From Bacillus sp. HNG (lineage in GTDB: Bacteria > Bacillota > Bacilli > Bacillales > Bacillaceae_L), in the NCBI RefSeq assembly GCF_003400205.1, contig NZ_QUQV01000001.1, positions 434,001 to 498,000 on the forward strand: DNA of 64,000 bases. Direction: 5' to 3'. Position numbers and translations under genes: made by a program. Under the pieces are notes generated by a model, which worked only from the letters and a program-made list of their open reading frames with translations, did no database searches and was not told the DNA's origin. Below are positions 28,086 to 37,060 of this stretch, piece by piece (the stretch's first letter is position 1; each line of letters opens with the position of its first letter).

Positions 28086-28120
28086 TCAGAAAGAGACAGT
28101 TCCTTAAACAGAACTGCCTC
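28086..28120 (-). terminator. Rho-independent terminator after sucD
   Basis: On the minus strand GAGGCAGTTC (28111-28120) pairs with GAACTGTCTC (28093-28102), one G-U wobble, eight-base loop, followed by TTTCTG. It separates sucCD from dprA. Confidence 0.8.
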
Positions 28121-28135
28121 ATTTTAATATTTTTT

Positions 28136-29038
28136 TTAGTGAGTTTTACACTTTTCGTATAAACCTTTTTCTTTCAGAACGGAAATTAACGTTTCGCCCA
28201 TTACTGATGGTGTTTCAGCAACCTTAATTCCACATTCATTCATTGTTTTAATCTTTTCAGCAGCTGTACCCTTACCACCAGAGATAATCGCGCCAGCATG
28301 GCCCATACGCTTTCCTGGAGGTGCAGTTTGTCCACCGATGAATCCTACAACTGGTTTTGTCATGTTTGCTTTAACCCATTCTGCTGCTTCTTCTTCCGCT
28401 GTTCCACCGATCTCACCAATCATGATAACCGCATATGTTTCATCATCTTCGTTAAATGCTTTTAGTACATCGATGAAGTTTGTACCGTTAACAGGGTCTC
28501 CACCAATACCTACTGCTGTTGTTTGACCAATACCAGCTTGTGTTAATTGGTGCACAGCCTCATATGTTAACGTACCAGAACGTGATACAACACCTACATG
28601 ACCTTTTTTATGAATATATCCAGGCATGATACCAATTTTACATTCGTCAGCAGTGATAACACCAGGGCAGTTAGGACCGACTAAACGAGTCTTCTTCCCT
28701 TCCATATAGCGTTTCACTTTTACCATGTCTAATACTGGAATATGCTCTGTGATACAGATTGCTAGATCTAATTCTGCGTCAACTGCTTCCATAATTGCAT
28801 CCGCAGCAAATGGAGCAGGTACATAAATGACAGAAGCTGTTGCACCTGTTTGATCTACTGCCTCTTTTACAGTATTGAATACAGGAACACCTTCTACCTC
28901 AGTTCCACCTTTACCAGGTGAGGTACCACCAACAATTTTAGTACCATATTCAAGCATTTGTTTTGTATGGAAAAGGGCCGTAGCACCTGTTATCCCTTGA
29001 ACAATTACTTTTGTATCTTTATTAACAAATACACTCAT
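28136..29038 (-). CDS. sucD: SucD, succinyl-CoA synthetase alpha subunit
   Basis: A 300-residue alpha subunit with CoA-binding Rossmann domain ([33 protein letters not shown]) and the phospho-histidine near the C-terminus in [18 protein letters not shown]. It forms the TCA-cycle enzyme with SucC, making ATP or GTP from succinyl-CoA. It follows sucC by 18 bases in a two-gene operon. Confidence 0.98.
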   Translation of the reverse strand: MSVFVNKDTKVIVQGITGATALFHTKQMLEYGTKIVGGTSPGKGGTEVEGVPVFNTVKEAVDQTGATASVIYVPAPFAADAIMEAVDAELDLAICITEHIPVLDMVKVKRYMEGKKTRLVGPNCPGVITADECKIGIMPGYIHKKGHVGVVSRSGTLTYEAVHQLTQAGIGQTTAVGIGGDPVNGTNFIDVLKAFNEDDETYAVIMIGEIGGTAEEEAAEWVKANMTKPVVGFIGGQTAPPGKRMGHAGAIISGGKGTAAEKIKTMNECGIKVAETPSVMGETLISVLKEKGLYEKCKTH

Positions 29039-29056
29039 GTTTGTCCCCTGCCTTTC

Positions 29057-30217
29057 TTACCCTACTAGTGATACGATTTTTTGTGCACCGTCTGCCATAG
29101 ACTCAGCAGCCGTAATGTTTAGACCAGATTCTTGTAAAATCTTTTTACCTAAATCTACATTTGTTCCTTCAAGACGTACTACTAGAGGAATTTCCAAGCC
29201 TACTTCTTTAGTTGCAGCTACGACACCTTCTGCAATAACATCACATTTCATAATGCCACCGAAAATGTTTACAAAAATACCTTTTACGTTTTCATCAGAT
29301 AGAATAATTTTGAATGCCTCAGTTACTTTCTCAGCTGTTGCGCCGCCCCCAACATCAAGGAAGTTCGCAGGATCTCCACCGTAATGTTTAATGATATCCA
29401 TTGTTGACATCGCAAGTCCTGCACCATTAACCATACAGCCGATGTTTCCATCAAGTGAAATATAGCTTAAATCATATTTGGATGCTTCAATTTCTTTTGC
29501 ATCCTCTTCGTCTAAGTCACGATATTCCAATACGTCTTTTTGACGGTATAATGCGTTAGAATCGAAGTTTAATTTCGCATCAAGAGCCATTACTTTACCA
29601 TCGCCAGTTACAACTAGAGGATTGATTTCAGCAATTGAACAATCTTTTTCAACGAATGCAGTGTATAAAGCTGTCATGAATTTAACGGCTTGATTCACTA
29701 ACTCTTTTGGAATGTTAATATTAAATGCAATTCGACGTGCTTGGAATGGCAATAATCCAACAACAGGATCGATTTCTTCTTTGAAAATCTTCTCAGGCGT
29801 TTTTTCAGCAACCTCTTCGATTTCTGTTCCACCTTCTTCAGAAGCCATTAAAACAACACGAGAAGTTGCACGATCAAGTACAAGTCCAATATAGTATTCT
29901 TTTTTAATATCGCAGCCTTCTTCAATAAGAAGACGCTTTACTTCTTTACCCTCTGGACCTGTTTGGTGTGTTACAAGAGTTTCACCTAGAATTTCATTAG
30001 CATATGTACGAACCTCATCTAGGTTCTTCGCTACTTTAACTCCACCAGCTTTACCACGACCCCCTGCATGAATTTGTGCTTTAACAACACAAACTTGGGT
30101 TCCAAGTTCTTTTGCAGCTTCAACAGCCTCATCAACCGTGAATGCAACCTTACCATTAGGAACAGCTACCCCATATTTTCTGAGGATCTCTTTTCCTTGA
30201 TACTCATGGATATTCAT
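29057..30217 (-). CDS. sucC: SucC, succinyl-CoA synthetase beta subunit
   Basis: A 386-residue beta subunit. It has an ATP-grasp domain ([36 protein letters not shown]) and a ligase domain with [14 protein letters not shown] and DVGGGA. The ATG at 30217 follows GGAGG and gives the standard length; the frame from 30250 adds 11 unrelated residues. A promoter, a candidate CodY box and a candidate cre site lie upstream. Confidence 0.97.
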   Translation of the reverse strand: MNIHEYQGKEILRKYGVAVPNGKVAFTVDEAVEAAKELGTQVCVVKAQIHAGGRGKAGGVKVAKNLDEVRTYANEILGETLVTHQTGPEGKEVKRLLIEEGCDIKKEYYIGLVLDRATSRVVLMASEEGGTEIEEVAEKTPEKIFKEEIDPVVGLLPFQARRIAFNINIPKELVNQAVKFMTALYTAFVEKDCSIAEINPLVVTGDGKVMALDAKLNFDSNALYRQKDVLEYRDLDEEDAKEIEASKYDLSYISLDGNIGCMVNGAGLAMSTMDIIKHYGGDPANFLDVGGGATAEKVTEAFKIILSDENVKGIFVNIFGGIMKCDVIAEGVVAATKEVGLEIPLVVRLEGTNVDLGKKILQESGLNITAAESMADGAQKIVSLVG

Positions 30218-30275
30218 TTCCCATCCTCCATTCTTATGTAAAAAAAGCAAAGAATTTTTTGTCAGTCCAAATGTT

Positions 30276-30304
30276 ATTATACATTTTCTTTTTAAAACTT
30301 TCTA
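30276..30304 (-). promoter_or_regulatory. Sigma-A promoter of sucCD
   Basis: Minus strand: -35 TAGAAA (30299-30304, four of six), 17-base spacer, perfect -10 TATAAT (30276-30281). It lies about 60 bases upstream of the sucC ATG. Confidence 0.65.
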
Positions 30305-30315
30305 TGACAATTATA

Positions 30316-30330
30316 ATTTTTCAGAAAAAT
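30316..30330. promoter_or_regulatory. Candidate CodY box upstream of sucCD
   Basis: ATTTTTCAGAAAAAT is palindromic and matches 13 of 15 positions of the published CodY motif AATTTTCWGAAAATT. It is 12 bases upstream of the -35 of sucCD. codY itself is 8 kb away. Prediction only. Confidence 0.45.
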
Positions 30331-30408
30331 CATATACGCATAGAAAAGTACATCATTTAAATGACCGGGAATGGTCCCAAATCATAATGACGCAAACTAG
30401 ACAAAAAT

Positions 30409-30424
30409 TAGACTGCGCTTTCAT
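30409..30424 (-). promoter_or_regulatory. Candidate CcpA cre site upstream of sucCD
   Basis: ATGAAAGCGCAGTCTA on the minus strand matches 14 of 16 positions of the cre consensus WTGNNARCGNWWWCAW. It is about 105 bases upstream of the sucCD -35 and 85 bases after the ylqH stop. Such matches occur by chance in AT-rich DNA, so confidence is low. Confidence 0.3.
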
Positions 30425-30509
30425 TTTATAACTGAAAATACTACTTGTCTACCATTTCGCATGAATTTGTTCTTTTTTCTGCTTATTATAAAAATACTAT
30501 ATCAAAAAA

Positions 30510-30800
30510 CTATTCATCTTGATTTTCAATACTTTTATCCATTTTATAAATAAAAGCAAAGATTTCCGCGATTACCTGGTACAAATCCTCTGGAATACCC
30601 TCATTTAATTTTAGTTCACCTAATAGTTCTACTAATGCAGTATCCTCTTGGATTGGTATACCATGAGCCTCTGCCATTTCAATAATATTTTGAGCAATAA
30701 TACCTTTGCCTTTTGCAACAACCTTTGGCTCAGAATCTAGCTTTTCATCATATGACAGAGCAACTGCCTTCAGCTCATAATCTTCAGGTGTCTTTTTCAT
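30510..30800 (-). CDS. ylqH: YlqH, FlhB C-terminal domain-like protein
   Basis: A 96-residue protein equivalent to the cytoplasmic part of FlhB after its NPTH cleavage site: AVALSYDEKLDSEPKVVAKGKGIIAQNIIE here, against AVALKYDEAKMDAPFVVAKGVDFIAQRIKE in FlhB at 3.8 kb. IPEDLYQVIAEIFAFIYKMD corresponds to the FlhB C-terminus. There is no membrane part and no NPTH. It overlaps ylqG by four bases. The function is not known; it could interact with the flagellar export machinery. Confidence 0.9.
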   Translation of the reverse strand: MKKTPEDYELKAVALSYDEKLDSEPKVVAKGKGIIAQNIIEMAEAHGIPIQEDTALVELLGELKLNEGIPEDLYQVIAEIFAFIYKMDKSIENQDE

Positions 30801-31393
30801 ATTTTCACATCCACTCTTTCATGAACTTCTTCAAATTTTGTTTTCTCAAATTGATTATCTTGTTCCGTAGGGTTCACAATTTTGATCGATGAAAGCAAAT
30901 ACCCTTGCTTTTCCAAATTTGTTTGAAGAGTGGGTTTTAGTTCCTCTACTAGCAATCCGATTCCTTCTGTGTCATTAAAGATGGAAATGGAAAGAATACG
31001 GTTCTGAACTTTAACATCAATGACCACCTCTTTTAAATAATTCAGTTCTAACGAAAAAAGGAGATGACAAAAATCAGGATCGATTTTCCCATTTTTCTTC
31101 CTACCATCCATTCGAATCATAATACTTTGATTAGCTGAGTTTTGAAAGGTCATTTGTTGCTGTAGAAATTGGTTTGATTCATTAGATGTTAATTCAACAG
31201 TGTCTGATTGAGGTAAACGGCTTTGATTGATTACATTGTCTGCTTTTTCCCCCTCTAATACTGGTAATAACTTGGAGAGATGAGTGGTAGTATCTTGTGT
31301 TTTTTGTTCGCTCGAATTTGTATTTGATAAAGAGTGAAGCCTTTGAAAAGCTTCACCCTTCATTAATATTTGAAGTAAATGGACAGGTATCAT
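30797..31393 (-). CDS. ylqG: YlqG, FliK C-terminal domain-like protein
   Basis: A 198-residue protein with a low-complexity N-terminal half and a C-terminal region (about 110-173) resembling the FliK switch domain: [19 protein letters not shown] here, LLFNLYPEHLGSLRIELLQ in FliK, followed in both by a helix of the type [15 protein letters not shown] / VESQLTNLKHTFLAQ. It overlaps both rnhB (upstream) and ylqH (downstream) by four bases. The FliK similarity is my own reading; the function is unknown. Confidence 0.85.
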   Translation of the reverse strand: MIPVHLLQILMKGEAFQRLHSLSNTNSSEQKTQDTTTHLSKLLPVLEGEKADNVINQSRLPQSDTVELTSNESNQFLQQQMTFQNSANQSIMIRMDGRKKNGKIDPDFCHLLFSLELNYLKEVVIDVKVQNRILSISIFNDTEGIGLLVEELKPTLQTNLEKQGYLLSSIKIVNPTEQDNQFEKTKFEEVHERVDVKI

Positions 31394-32169
31394 TCTTTTA
31401 CCTCTATTAAATCTCGTACTGGAGCAAATGAACGACGATGTTCACTTGTAACACCATATTTTTTAAGTGCTTCTAGATGGTGTGCCGTTCCATATCCCAT
31501 GTGTTTCTCAAATCCGTATTCTGGATACTCATGGCTTAAGCGTACCATGAGGCGATCTCTAGTTACCTTTGCAATGATGGAGCTTGCAGCGATGGATACG
31601 CTTTTCGCATCTCCTTTTATGATAGATGTTTGTGGGACATCAATTGGTATTTCCATTGCATCGACTAAAAGATGATCAGGCTTTACTGACAAACCAGATA
31701 TAGCCTTTTTCATTGCCTGCTTTGTAGCTTGATATATATTAACATCATCAATAACATCAGCCGGTATAATCCCGATTCCAACAGAGATGGCACGCTCTGT
31801 TATTAATTGAAATAATTCTTCTCTTTTTTGTTCAGATAGCTTCTTTGAATCATTTAAGCCAGGTAAATAGGCATCTTGAGGCAAAATAACGGCAGCAGCC
31901 ACAACTGGTCCTGCTAATGGACCCCGACCAACTTCATCAACACCTGCAATATAAGAAATACCTTTTTTATAAAGAGCCTGTTCATATTGGGTCATTTCTT
32001 TATATTGTTGCTCTAACACCTTTTCCTCTGTCTTTTTCTTTTTCCAGCGTTGCAACAGAACTTGAACACCTTTTCGGCTATCTTGCTCGCAATCTTTTAG
32101 AAACGCATCCTGTTCATCATATATCGTGGCTAGCTTCTTTTCGATATCTTTGATTGTTAATTGTGACAT
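31390..32169 (-). CDS. rnhB: RnhB, ribonuclease HII
   Basis: A 259-residue type 2 RNase H. Catalytic acidic residues appear in the signature [18 protein letters not shown] (D78, E79), in [15 protein letters not shown] and in LLVDAMEIP. The N-terminal 70-residue helical extension is the substrate-binding domain typical of Bacillus RNase HII. It removes ribonucleotides and RNA primers from DNA. First gene of an rnhB-ylqG-ylqH unit with four-base overlaps. Confidence 0.97.
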   Translation of the reverse strand: MSQLTIKDIEKKLATIYDEQDAFLKDCEQDSRKGVQVLLQRWKKKKTEEKVLEQQYKEMTQYEQALYKKGISYIAGVDEVGRGPLAGPVVAAAVILPQDAYLPGLNDSKKLSEQKREELFQLITERAISVGIGIIPADVIDDVNIYQATKQAMKKAISGLSVKPDHLLVDAMEIPIDVPQTSIIKGDAKSVSIAASSIIAKVTRDRLMVRLSHEYPEYGFEKHMGYGTAHHLEALKKYGVTSEHRRSFAPVRDLIEVKE

Positions 32170-32221
32170 TGCTTCACCTTCTATTTCTCGAGCTCTATGT
32201 AGTTAATATCGTCATTTTCCC

Positions 32222-32253
32222 AAAAAAATGAAGGCCCGCATTATGCGAACCTT
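32222..32253 (-). terminator. Rho-independent terminator overlapping the rbgA stop
   Basis: On the minus strand AAGGTTCGCAT pairs with ATGCGGGCCTT (two G-U wobbles), followed by CATTTTTTT. The left arm begins within the rbgA stop codon region. Confidence 0.75.
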
Positions 32254-33095
32254 TACGGTCTTTCAAATGTGAGCCTGCCAAGTTTTTCAGTTCGGATTTC
32301 TCTTATGATTAATTCAGCTGTTTTATCGTAATCGGTAACTCGACCTGATATTCTAGTACCACGACGCTTTGCAATTTCGTCAAATAGCAGTACAATATCG
32401 TCCGGAATTTCTTCAAGAGCATAACGTTGCTTTAGACTTTCTGGATAATTCTCCTCTAAAAATCGAAGAGCGTATACTGCGATATCTTGTAAGTTTAAAA
32501 TTGTATCTTTAATCGCACCAGTTGTTGCGAGTTTCAAACCAACTTCTTGGTCCTCAAATTTTGGCCATAAAATACCAGGTGTATCAAGTAGTTCTAGTTC
32601 TTTTCCAACCTTGATCCACTGCTGTGCCTTGGTTATACCAGGACGATCACCTGTTTGCGCGATATTTTTCTTGGCTAAGCGATTAATTAACGTAGATTTG
32701 CCTACATTTGGGATTCCAACAATTAACGCGCGAATGGCACGTGGTCGAATCCCTTTTGCAGCCATTTTGTCGAATTTCTCTTTTAAAATTTCCCTTGCTT
32801 CACTCACTATTTGTTTCATGCCGTTTCCTGCTTGTGAATTTATAGCCAGGGCGTGTACTCCATTTTCTTTAAAGTACTCAATCCATTCCTTTGTTACCTT
32901 TGGATCAGCCATGTCAGCTTTGTTTAAAAGGAGTAGTCTCGGTTTATTTTTAATGATTTCATCGATCATTGGATTTCTTGATGATGCAGGGATTCTGGCA
33001 TCCACAAGTTCAAATACAATGTCGATGAGTGATAGTTTTTCTGTGACTTGTCTCCTTGCTTTTGCCATGTGGCCTGGGAACCATTGAATTGTCAA
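32253..33095 (-). CDS. rbgA: RbgA (YlqF), GTPase for late 50S ribosome assembly
   Basis: A 280-residue circularly permuted GTPase. The G4 motif NKAD (within [10 protein letters not shown]) precedes the P-loop GIPNVGKST and the DTPG (G3) motif, the permuted order of this family. The N-terminus [16 protein letters not shown] is the family signature and the C-terminal domain is helical. It is needed for incorporation of L16, L27 and other late proteins into the 50S subunit and is essential in B. subtilis. Confidence 0.97.
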   Translation of the reverse strand: MTIQWFPGHMAKARRQVTEKLSLIDIVFELVDARIPASSRNPMIDEIIKNKPRLLLLNKADMADPKVTKEWIEYFKENGVHALAINSQAGNGMKQIVSEAREILKEKFDKMAAKGIRPRAIRALIVGIPNVGKSTLINRLAKKNIAQTGDRPGITKAQQWIKVGKELELLDTPGILWPKFEDQEVGLKLATTGAIKDTILNLQDIAVYALRFLEENYPESLKQRYALEEIPDDIVLLFDEIAKRRGTRISGRVTDYDKTAELIIREIRTEKLGRLTFERP

Positions 33096-33147
33096 AGTCT
33101 TTCACCAACTTATATGGTTTAATTTATGAATATTTTTTGCTTTTAGG

Positions 33148-33681
33148 TTATTTTACAATACCAAAGTCAGATAGTGGCCAGTAGATTAGGCTTGTTTCTC
33201 CTAGTACTTCGTTTATAGGGACTGGACCTATGTGGCGTGAATCTTTACTATAGCGACGATTGTCCCCCATAACAAACAGATGCCCTTCTGGAACTTCTTC
33301 AAAAACAAATGGGTCTGTTAGTGGACCATCAATTAGGTTTTTCTTATAGTCCTCTAGATACGGTTCATCATACGGTTTACCATTGATGTAAAGAATATCG
33401 TTTTTGTATTCAATTCGATCACCCGGTAATCCAATTATGCGCTTGATGTAATCTTTTTCTACTGTTGCATGGAAGACAACAATGTCAAAGCGTTCCGGTT
33501 TACCGACCTTATAGCCAATTTTATTGACGATCATACGGTCTTGGTGATGAAGAGTTGGCATCATTGATAGCCCGTCTACTACAATCGGTGCAAAGAAAAA
33601 ATAACGGATAACAGCTGCCAAGATCACAGCAATCGCTAATGCTTTAATCCATTCCCAAAGTTCATTTTTTTGTTTGGCCAT
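33148..33681 (-). CDS. Type I signal peptidase (SipS/LepB)
   Basis: A 177-residue Gram-positive signal peptidase with one N-terminal membrane helix (about 12-30). The catalytic Ser39 is in VDGLSMMPTL and the general base Lys80 in YIKRIIGLPGD; GHLFVMGDNR and SKDSR follow. It cleaves secretory preproteins outside the membrane. I start at the ATG at 33681, seven bases after GGAGG; an ATG directly upstream (33684) is equally in frame. Located between rplS and rbgA as in several Bacillus species, not in B. subtilis. Confidence 0.93.
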   Translation of the reverse strand: MAKQKNELWEWIKALAIAVILAAVIRYFFFAPIVVDGLSMMPTLHHQDRMIVNKIGYKVGKPERFDIVVFHATVEKDYIKRIIGLPGDRIEYKNDILYINGKPYDEPYLEDYKKNLIDGPLTDPFVFEEVPEGHLFVMGDNRRYSKDSRHIGPVPINEVLGETSLIYWPLSDFGIVK

Positions 33682-33741
33682 CATTGCTCCTCCACCTGTT
33701 CTTTTCACATCTATTAAATCGTTAGTATGTATTATTCTCTT

Positions 33742-33770
33742 ATTATAATAATTACTCTCTCAAATGTAAA
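33742..33770 (-). promoter_or_regulatory. Sigma-A promoter of the signal peptidase gene
   Basis: Minus strand: -35 TTTACA (33765-33770), 17-base spacer, -10 TATAAT (33742-33747). The -35 abuts the 3' arm of the rplS terminator, so termination and initiation sites are interleaved. Confidence 0.7.
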
Positions 33771-33801
33771 AGGAGCTTGTTATTTTTATACAAGCTCCTT
33801 T
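33769..33801 (-). terminator. Rho-independent terminator after rplS
   Basis: A 12-bp perfect stem: AAAGGAGCTTGT (33769-33780) with ACAAGCTCCTTT (33790-33801), nine-base loop. It lies just after the rplS stop. Confidence 0.88.
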
Positions 33802-33809
33802 CTTTTTTA

Positions 33810-34154
33810 TTATCGAATTTCTTTAATACGTGCTTTTTTACCACGAAGTTCGCGTAAGTAGTATAATTTCGCACGGCGTACTTTACCACGGCGTACTACT
33901 TCAAGCTTCGCAATTTTTGGTGTATGCACTGGGAATGTACGTTCAACACCTACTCCGTAAGATACCTTACGAACAGTGAATGTTTCACTAACTCCACCAC
34001 CACGACGCTTAATCACAACACCTTCGTATACCTGAATACGTTCACGAGTACCCTCGATAACTTTCACGTGTACACGTACAGTATCTCCAGGACGGAATAC
34101 AGGAAGGTCAGTTCTTAATTGTTCTTTTGTGATTTCTTCAATAATGTTTTGCAT
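33810..34154 (-). CDS. rplS: Ribosomal protein L19 (bL19)
   Basis: A 114-residue L19: [50 protein letters not shown] and a basic C-terminus [16 protein letters not shown]. It sits at the 30S-50S interface. I use the ATG at 34154 ([12 protein letters not shown]), matching the family; a frame from 34175 adds seven residues. A GAAGGAG site lies upstream. It has its own promoter and a likely structured leader. Confidence 0.97.
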   Translation of the reverse strand: MQNIIEEITKEQLRTDLPVFRPGDTVRVHVKVIEGTRERIQVYEGVVIKRRGGGVSETFTVRKVSYGVGVERTFPVHTPKIAKLEVVRRGKVRRAKLYYLRELRGKKARIKEIR

Positions 34155-34250
34155 CGTCTCTTCAACTCCTTCCAACAGATGCTCTTACCAATATCCATTC
34201 ATTGCAGCGGAACATCTTAATAAGACAAAGGACAAATTGCCCAAGTCACA
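34155..34250 (-). ncRNA. Putative rplS (L19) mRNA leader
   Basis: About 95 transcribed bases separate the inferred start site from the rplS ATG. The segment can fold, for example GATGTT near 34219 with AGCATC near 34175. A structured L19 leader has been described in Bacillales as a candidate autoregulatory r-protein element. I recognise the position and size, not a verified motif; a covariance-model search would decide. Confidence 0.45.
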
Positions 34251-34256
34251 AAGAGT

Positions 34257-34285
34257 ATCTTACCATAATCCTGCTGTTGTTGCAA
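34257..34285 (-). promoter_or_regulatory. Promoter of rplS with extended -10
   Basis: Minus strand: -35 TTGCAA (34280-34285), 17-base spacer, -10 TAAGAT (34257-34262) preceded by TGG, an extended -10. It lies between the trmD stop (34289) and rplS. Confidence 0.65.
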
Positions 34286-34288
34286 TAG

Positions 34289-35026
34289 CTACTCTTCATC
34301 TAATTTAAATTCTTCGACCCATTTTTCTTGCTTAGGTGATAGCTGGTAGTTTTCTAGTAAATCTGGTCTTCTTTTATAGGTTCGTCGAAGTGATTCTTTT
34401 TCTCGCCATTCTTCAATATGCATATGATTTCCTGACAATAACACTTCAGGTACGGTCATTCCTCTAAAATTTGCTGGTCTTGTATAGTGGGGATGCTCCA
34501 ATAATCCTGTACTATGGGAGTCTAGGACAGGCGAATCCTCATTTCCAAGTACACCTGGCAAGAGTCTTACAACACTGTCCGATATCACCATTGCAGCAAG
34601 CTCGCCTCCAGTTAAGACAAAATCCCCAATTGAAATTTCTTCTGTGCTTAAATGTTCACGAATTCTCTCATCATAGCCCTCATAATGGCCACAGATAAAA
34701 ATGAGGTGTTCTTCTTTGGCTAGGTCTTCCGCTTTTTGCTGGGTAAATCTTTCACCCTGAGGACAAAGAAGAATGACTTTCGGCTTAGTTTCTGTTTGTT
34801 TCGTTAAATCCTCCACCGCATCAAAAATCGGCTGTGGCATTAATACCATTCCAGCTCCGCCGCCATATGGATAATCGTCGACTTTTTGATGTTTGTTATC
34901 CGCGTATTCACGGAAATTAACAACTCGAAACGAGACCTTTTCTTTTTCTTGAGCCTTTTTTAAAATAGATTCACCTAATACACCATTAAACATGTTAGGG
35001 AACAAAGTTAAGATATCAATTTTCAT
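34289..35026 (-). CDS. trmD: TrmD, tRNA (guanine-37-N1)-methyltransferase
   Basis: A 245-residue SPOUT methyltransferase. It shows [13 protein letters not shown], the [14 protein letters not shown] loop, the AdoMet-binding trefoil knot segment ([32 protein letters not shown]) and HYTRP. It makes m1G37 in tRNAs reading CNN and prevents +1 frameshifting. It starts one base after rimM. Confidence 0.98.
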   Translation of the reverse strand: MKIDILTLFPNMFNGVLGESILKKAQEKEKVSFRVVNFREYADNKHQKVDDYPYGGGAGMVLMPQPIFDAVEDLTKQTETKPKVILLCPQGERFTQQKAEDLAKEEHLIFICGHYEGYDERIREHLSTEEISIGDFVLTGGELAAMVISDSVVRLLPGVLGNEDSPVLDSHSTGLLEHPHYTRPANFRGMTVPEVLLSGNHMHIEEWREKESLRRTYKRRPDLLENYQLSPKQEKWVEEFKLDEE

Positions 35027-35027
35027 G

Positions 35028-35540
35028 TTAAATTAATCCTTCCATTAGGTGAATGGTAATTCTTTTATCCTCCACATCAATTTCCTTAACGATCTCATCG
35101 ATATACGGAATTAATATTTCTTTACCTTTTGCTCCCTTTACAACCCAAACATCGTTTGCACCTGGTGTTAAAATCTCTTTGATGGCACCTAGTTCTTCGC
35201 CTTCCTCAGTTACAACCGTACAGCCGATAATTTCATGAAAGTAGTATTCACCGTCATCTAATTCCCCCAACTGACTTTCATGAACTTTGACAAGTGCACC
35301 TTTAAAACGTTCTACTTCGTTGACGTTATCGTAGCCCTCAAAGGTAACTAAATCAAAATTTTTATGAGTTCGGTAAGATTGGACTCTAACCTCAATTGGG
35401 TCTTTATCTTCCATAAAAATATATAAGGTATTCCCTATCTTGTATCGTTCCTCAGGAAAATCAGTTCTTGAGATAATTCGAACCTCACCTTTGATTCCAT
35501 GTGTATTCACAATTTTTCCGACGTTATACCATTTATCCAT
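35028..35540 (-). CDS. rimM: RimM, 16S rRNA processing protein
   Basis: A 170-residue RimM: N-terminal beta-barrel ([18 protein letters not shown]) and C-terminal PRC-barrel ([37 protein letters not shown] ... [14 protein letters not shown]). It binds S19 and assists maturation of the 30S head. In operon with ylqD and trmD. Confidence 0.97.
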   Translation of the reverse strand: MDKWYNVGKIVNTHGIKGEVRIISRTDFPEERYKIGNTLYIFMEDKDPIEVRVQSYRTHKNFDLVTFEGYDNVNEVERFKGALVKVHESQLGELDDGEYYFHEIIGCTVVTEEGEELGAIKEILTPGANDVWVVKGAKGKEILIPYIDEIVKEIDVEDKRITIHLMEGLI

Positions 35541-35552
35541 TTCTTTTCACCC

Positions 35553-35939
35553 CTAACGAATTTCTTCAACTATACCTTCTTTAATTACGATTGTTCGTGC
35601 TGCTGTTTTTTCATCCCAGTTGTCGCCTACATTTATGTCAATAATGGATCGGACTTCTTTTTCTTTTATTTCACTGCCTATTGGTAGCATATGTATTTGT
35701 TCGATTTGAAACTCGAGTTGTTTTACTTTTTCCTGTCTAAGGTCCATTTCATTTGTAAAATAAAGTTTGATTTTAGTCGGATCGAACTTTTGCAGTCTTT
35801 CCATTTTTTTAAGTTCAAATTTAAGTTGGTCGCACTCTTTAAGTAATTGGTCTTTGTTCGTTTGCAGCGAACTAATAAGCTTTGACTTACTTTTTTCAGT
35901 TAAAACTTGTTTCACTTCAACTGTCTGGATGATTTTCAT
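35553..35939 (-). CDS. ylqD: YlqD, conserved protein of unknown function
   Basis: A 128-residue protein of exactly the length of B. subtilis YlqD. It is a helical coiled-coil region (about 15-85) followed by a small beta domain (SIIDINVGDNWDEKTAARTIVIKEGIVEEI). No catalytic motif, signal or membrane helix. The ATG at 35939 is chosen because it gives the family N-terminus MKIIQTVEVKQVLTE; the ribosome-binding site is weak. It lies between khpA and rimM, but a 235-base repeat element now separates it from khpA. Confidence 0.88.
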   Translation of the reverse strand: MKIIQTVEVKQVLTEKSKSKLISSLQTNKDQLLKECDQLKFELKKMERLQKFDPTKIKLYFTNEMDLRQEKVKQLEFQIEQIHMLPIGSEIKEKEVRSIIDINVGDNWDEKTAARTIVIKEGIVEEIR

Positions 35940-36008
35940 ACACCACACAACCCTTACCATTTAATTCATAGGCTCACTTCTAAAAGATTGTCGCTTTTAA
36001 AACATAGG

Positions 36009-36243
36009 GTGATTTCCGCTCCTGGTACTCGCTTTCCGCGGGCGATCCACAAGCCTCCTCAGGCCTACACGATGTAGGTCACGAAGCCGTTGCTACAGGA
36101 CGTGGCGCTCTTAGGCTTCGAACATTAATTGGTCTTGCTTGGCTCGCTATTCCCGCAGGACGTTGAGTTTGCTTCCTTGAAGCTGCACTGCACGAAGAAA
36201 ATGCATGCATTTTCGAGGATCTCGTACCATCCGCTGAAATCAC
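36009..36243. repeat. Repeat element A (type II) between khpA and ylqD
   Basis: A 235-base element bounded by imperfect inverted repeats: GTGATTTCCGCTCCTGGTAC at the left end, with the complement of CGTACCATCCGCTGAAATCAC at 36223-36243. Inside: hairpin CCTACA-CGA-TGTAGG (36064-36078), then stem CGAAGCC (36082-36088)/GGCTTCG (36114-36120) enclosing hairpin GCTAC-AGGAC-GTGGC (36092-36106), and a perfect 18-base palindrome GAAAATGCATGCATTTTC (36197-36214). It is GC-richer than its surroundings and has no open frame. Left end and core resemble element B. The rest of the 453-base gap holds the khpA terminator. Confidence 0.85.
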
Positions 36244-36351
36244 AGGAAGACAAATAATTACCAGTCCTTTTGAACAATCATATCAAAATCAACAAAACTT
36301 AGAAAACAGCCAATTCATAAGACTTTTCCTAAAGTGTTAATCATCAATACA

Positions 36352-36386
36352 GAAAAAAGGGGGAGGTTACCCTCTCCCTTTTTTTC
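36352..36386 (-). terminator. Rho-independent terminator after khpA
   Basis: On the minus strand GGGAGAGG pairs with CCTCCCCC (one mismatch), extended by A and T runs on either side (AAAAAAA ... TTTTTT). It ends the rpsP-khpA transcript before repeat element A. Confidence 0.85.
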
Positions 36387-36392
36387 TCATAA

Positions 36393-36637
36393 TCATTCGT
36401 TAATTTCTAGATGAATTCGTTTATCATGGCCAGTTCCTGCTGCATAAACAACAGTTCTAATCGCCTTAATGACACGGCCTTGTTTCCCAATTACTTTACC
36501 CATATCTTCTTTATTTACACTTAGTAAATAGGTGATATTACGGTTGTCGGAAGTCTCAGTGACTTCGACGTCATCAGGATGATCAACAAGCGGCTGTACA
36601 ATTGTTTCAATCAACTCTTTCATCTGTGAGTTACCCA

Positions 36638-36638
<1 letters not shown>
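36393..36638 (-). CDS. khpA: KhpA (YlqC), KH-domain RNA-binding protein
   Basis: An 81-residue single KH domain with the GxxG loop GKQG in GKVIGKQGRVIKAIRTVVYAAG. KhpA pairs with KhpB (Jag) in Gram-positives and affects sRNA-mRNA interactions and cell elongation. Its ATG shares a base with the rpsP stop. Confidence 0.95.
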
Positions 36639-36988
<350 letters not shown>

Positions 36989-37060
36989 TTACATCTATGA
37001 AATGGTTATTATTACTACGTTTTTTTAAGCAAAGTAATGAACTTTTACTTATTTTCTTAC

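Noticed and set aside
32611-33087. 158-codon plus-strand frame over rbgA
   Set aside because: Antisense shadow of the conserved GTPase domain.
36009-36243. Repeat elements as CRISPR arrays
   Set aside because: There are no short direct repeats with regular spacers; the elements are single, dispersed and palindromic.
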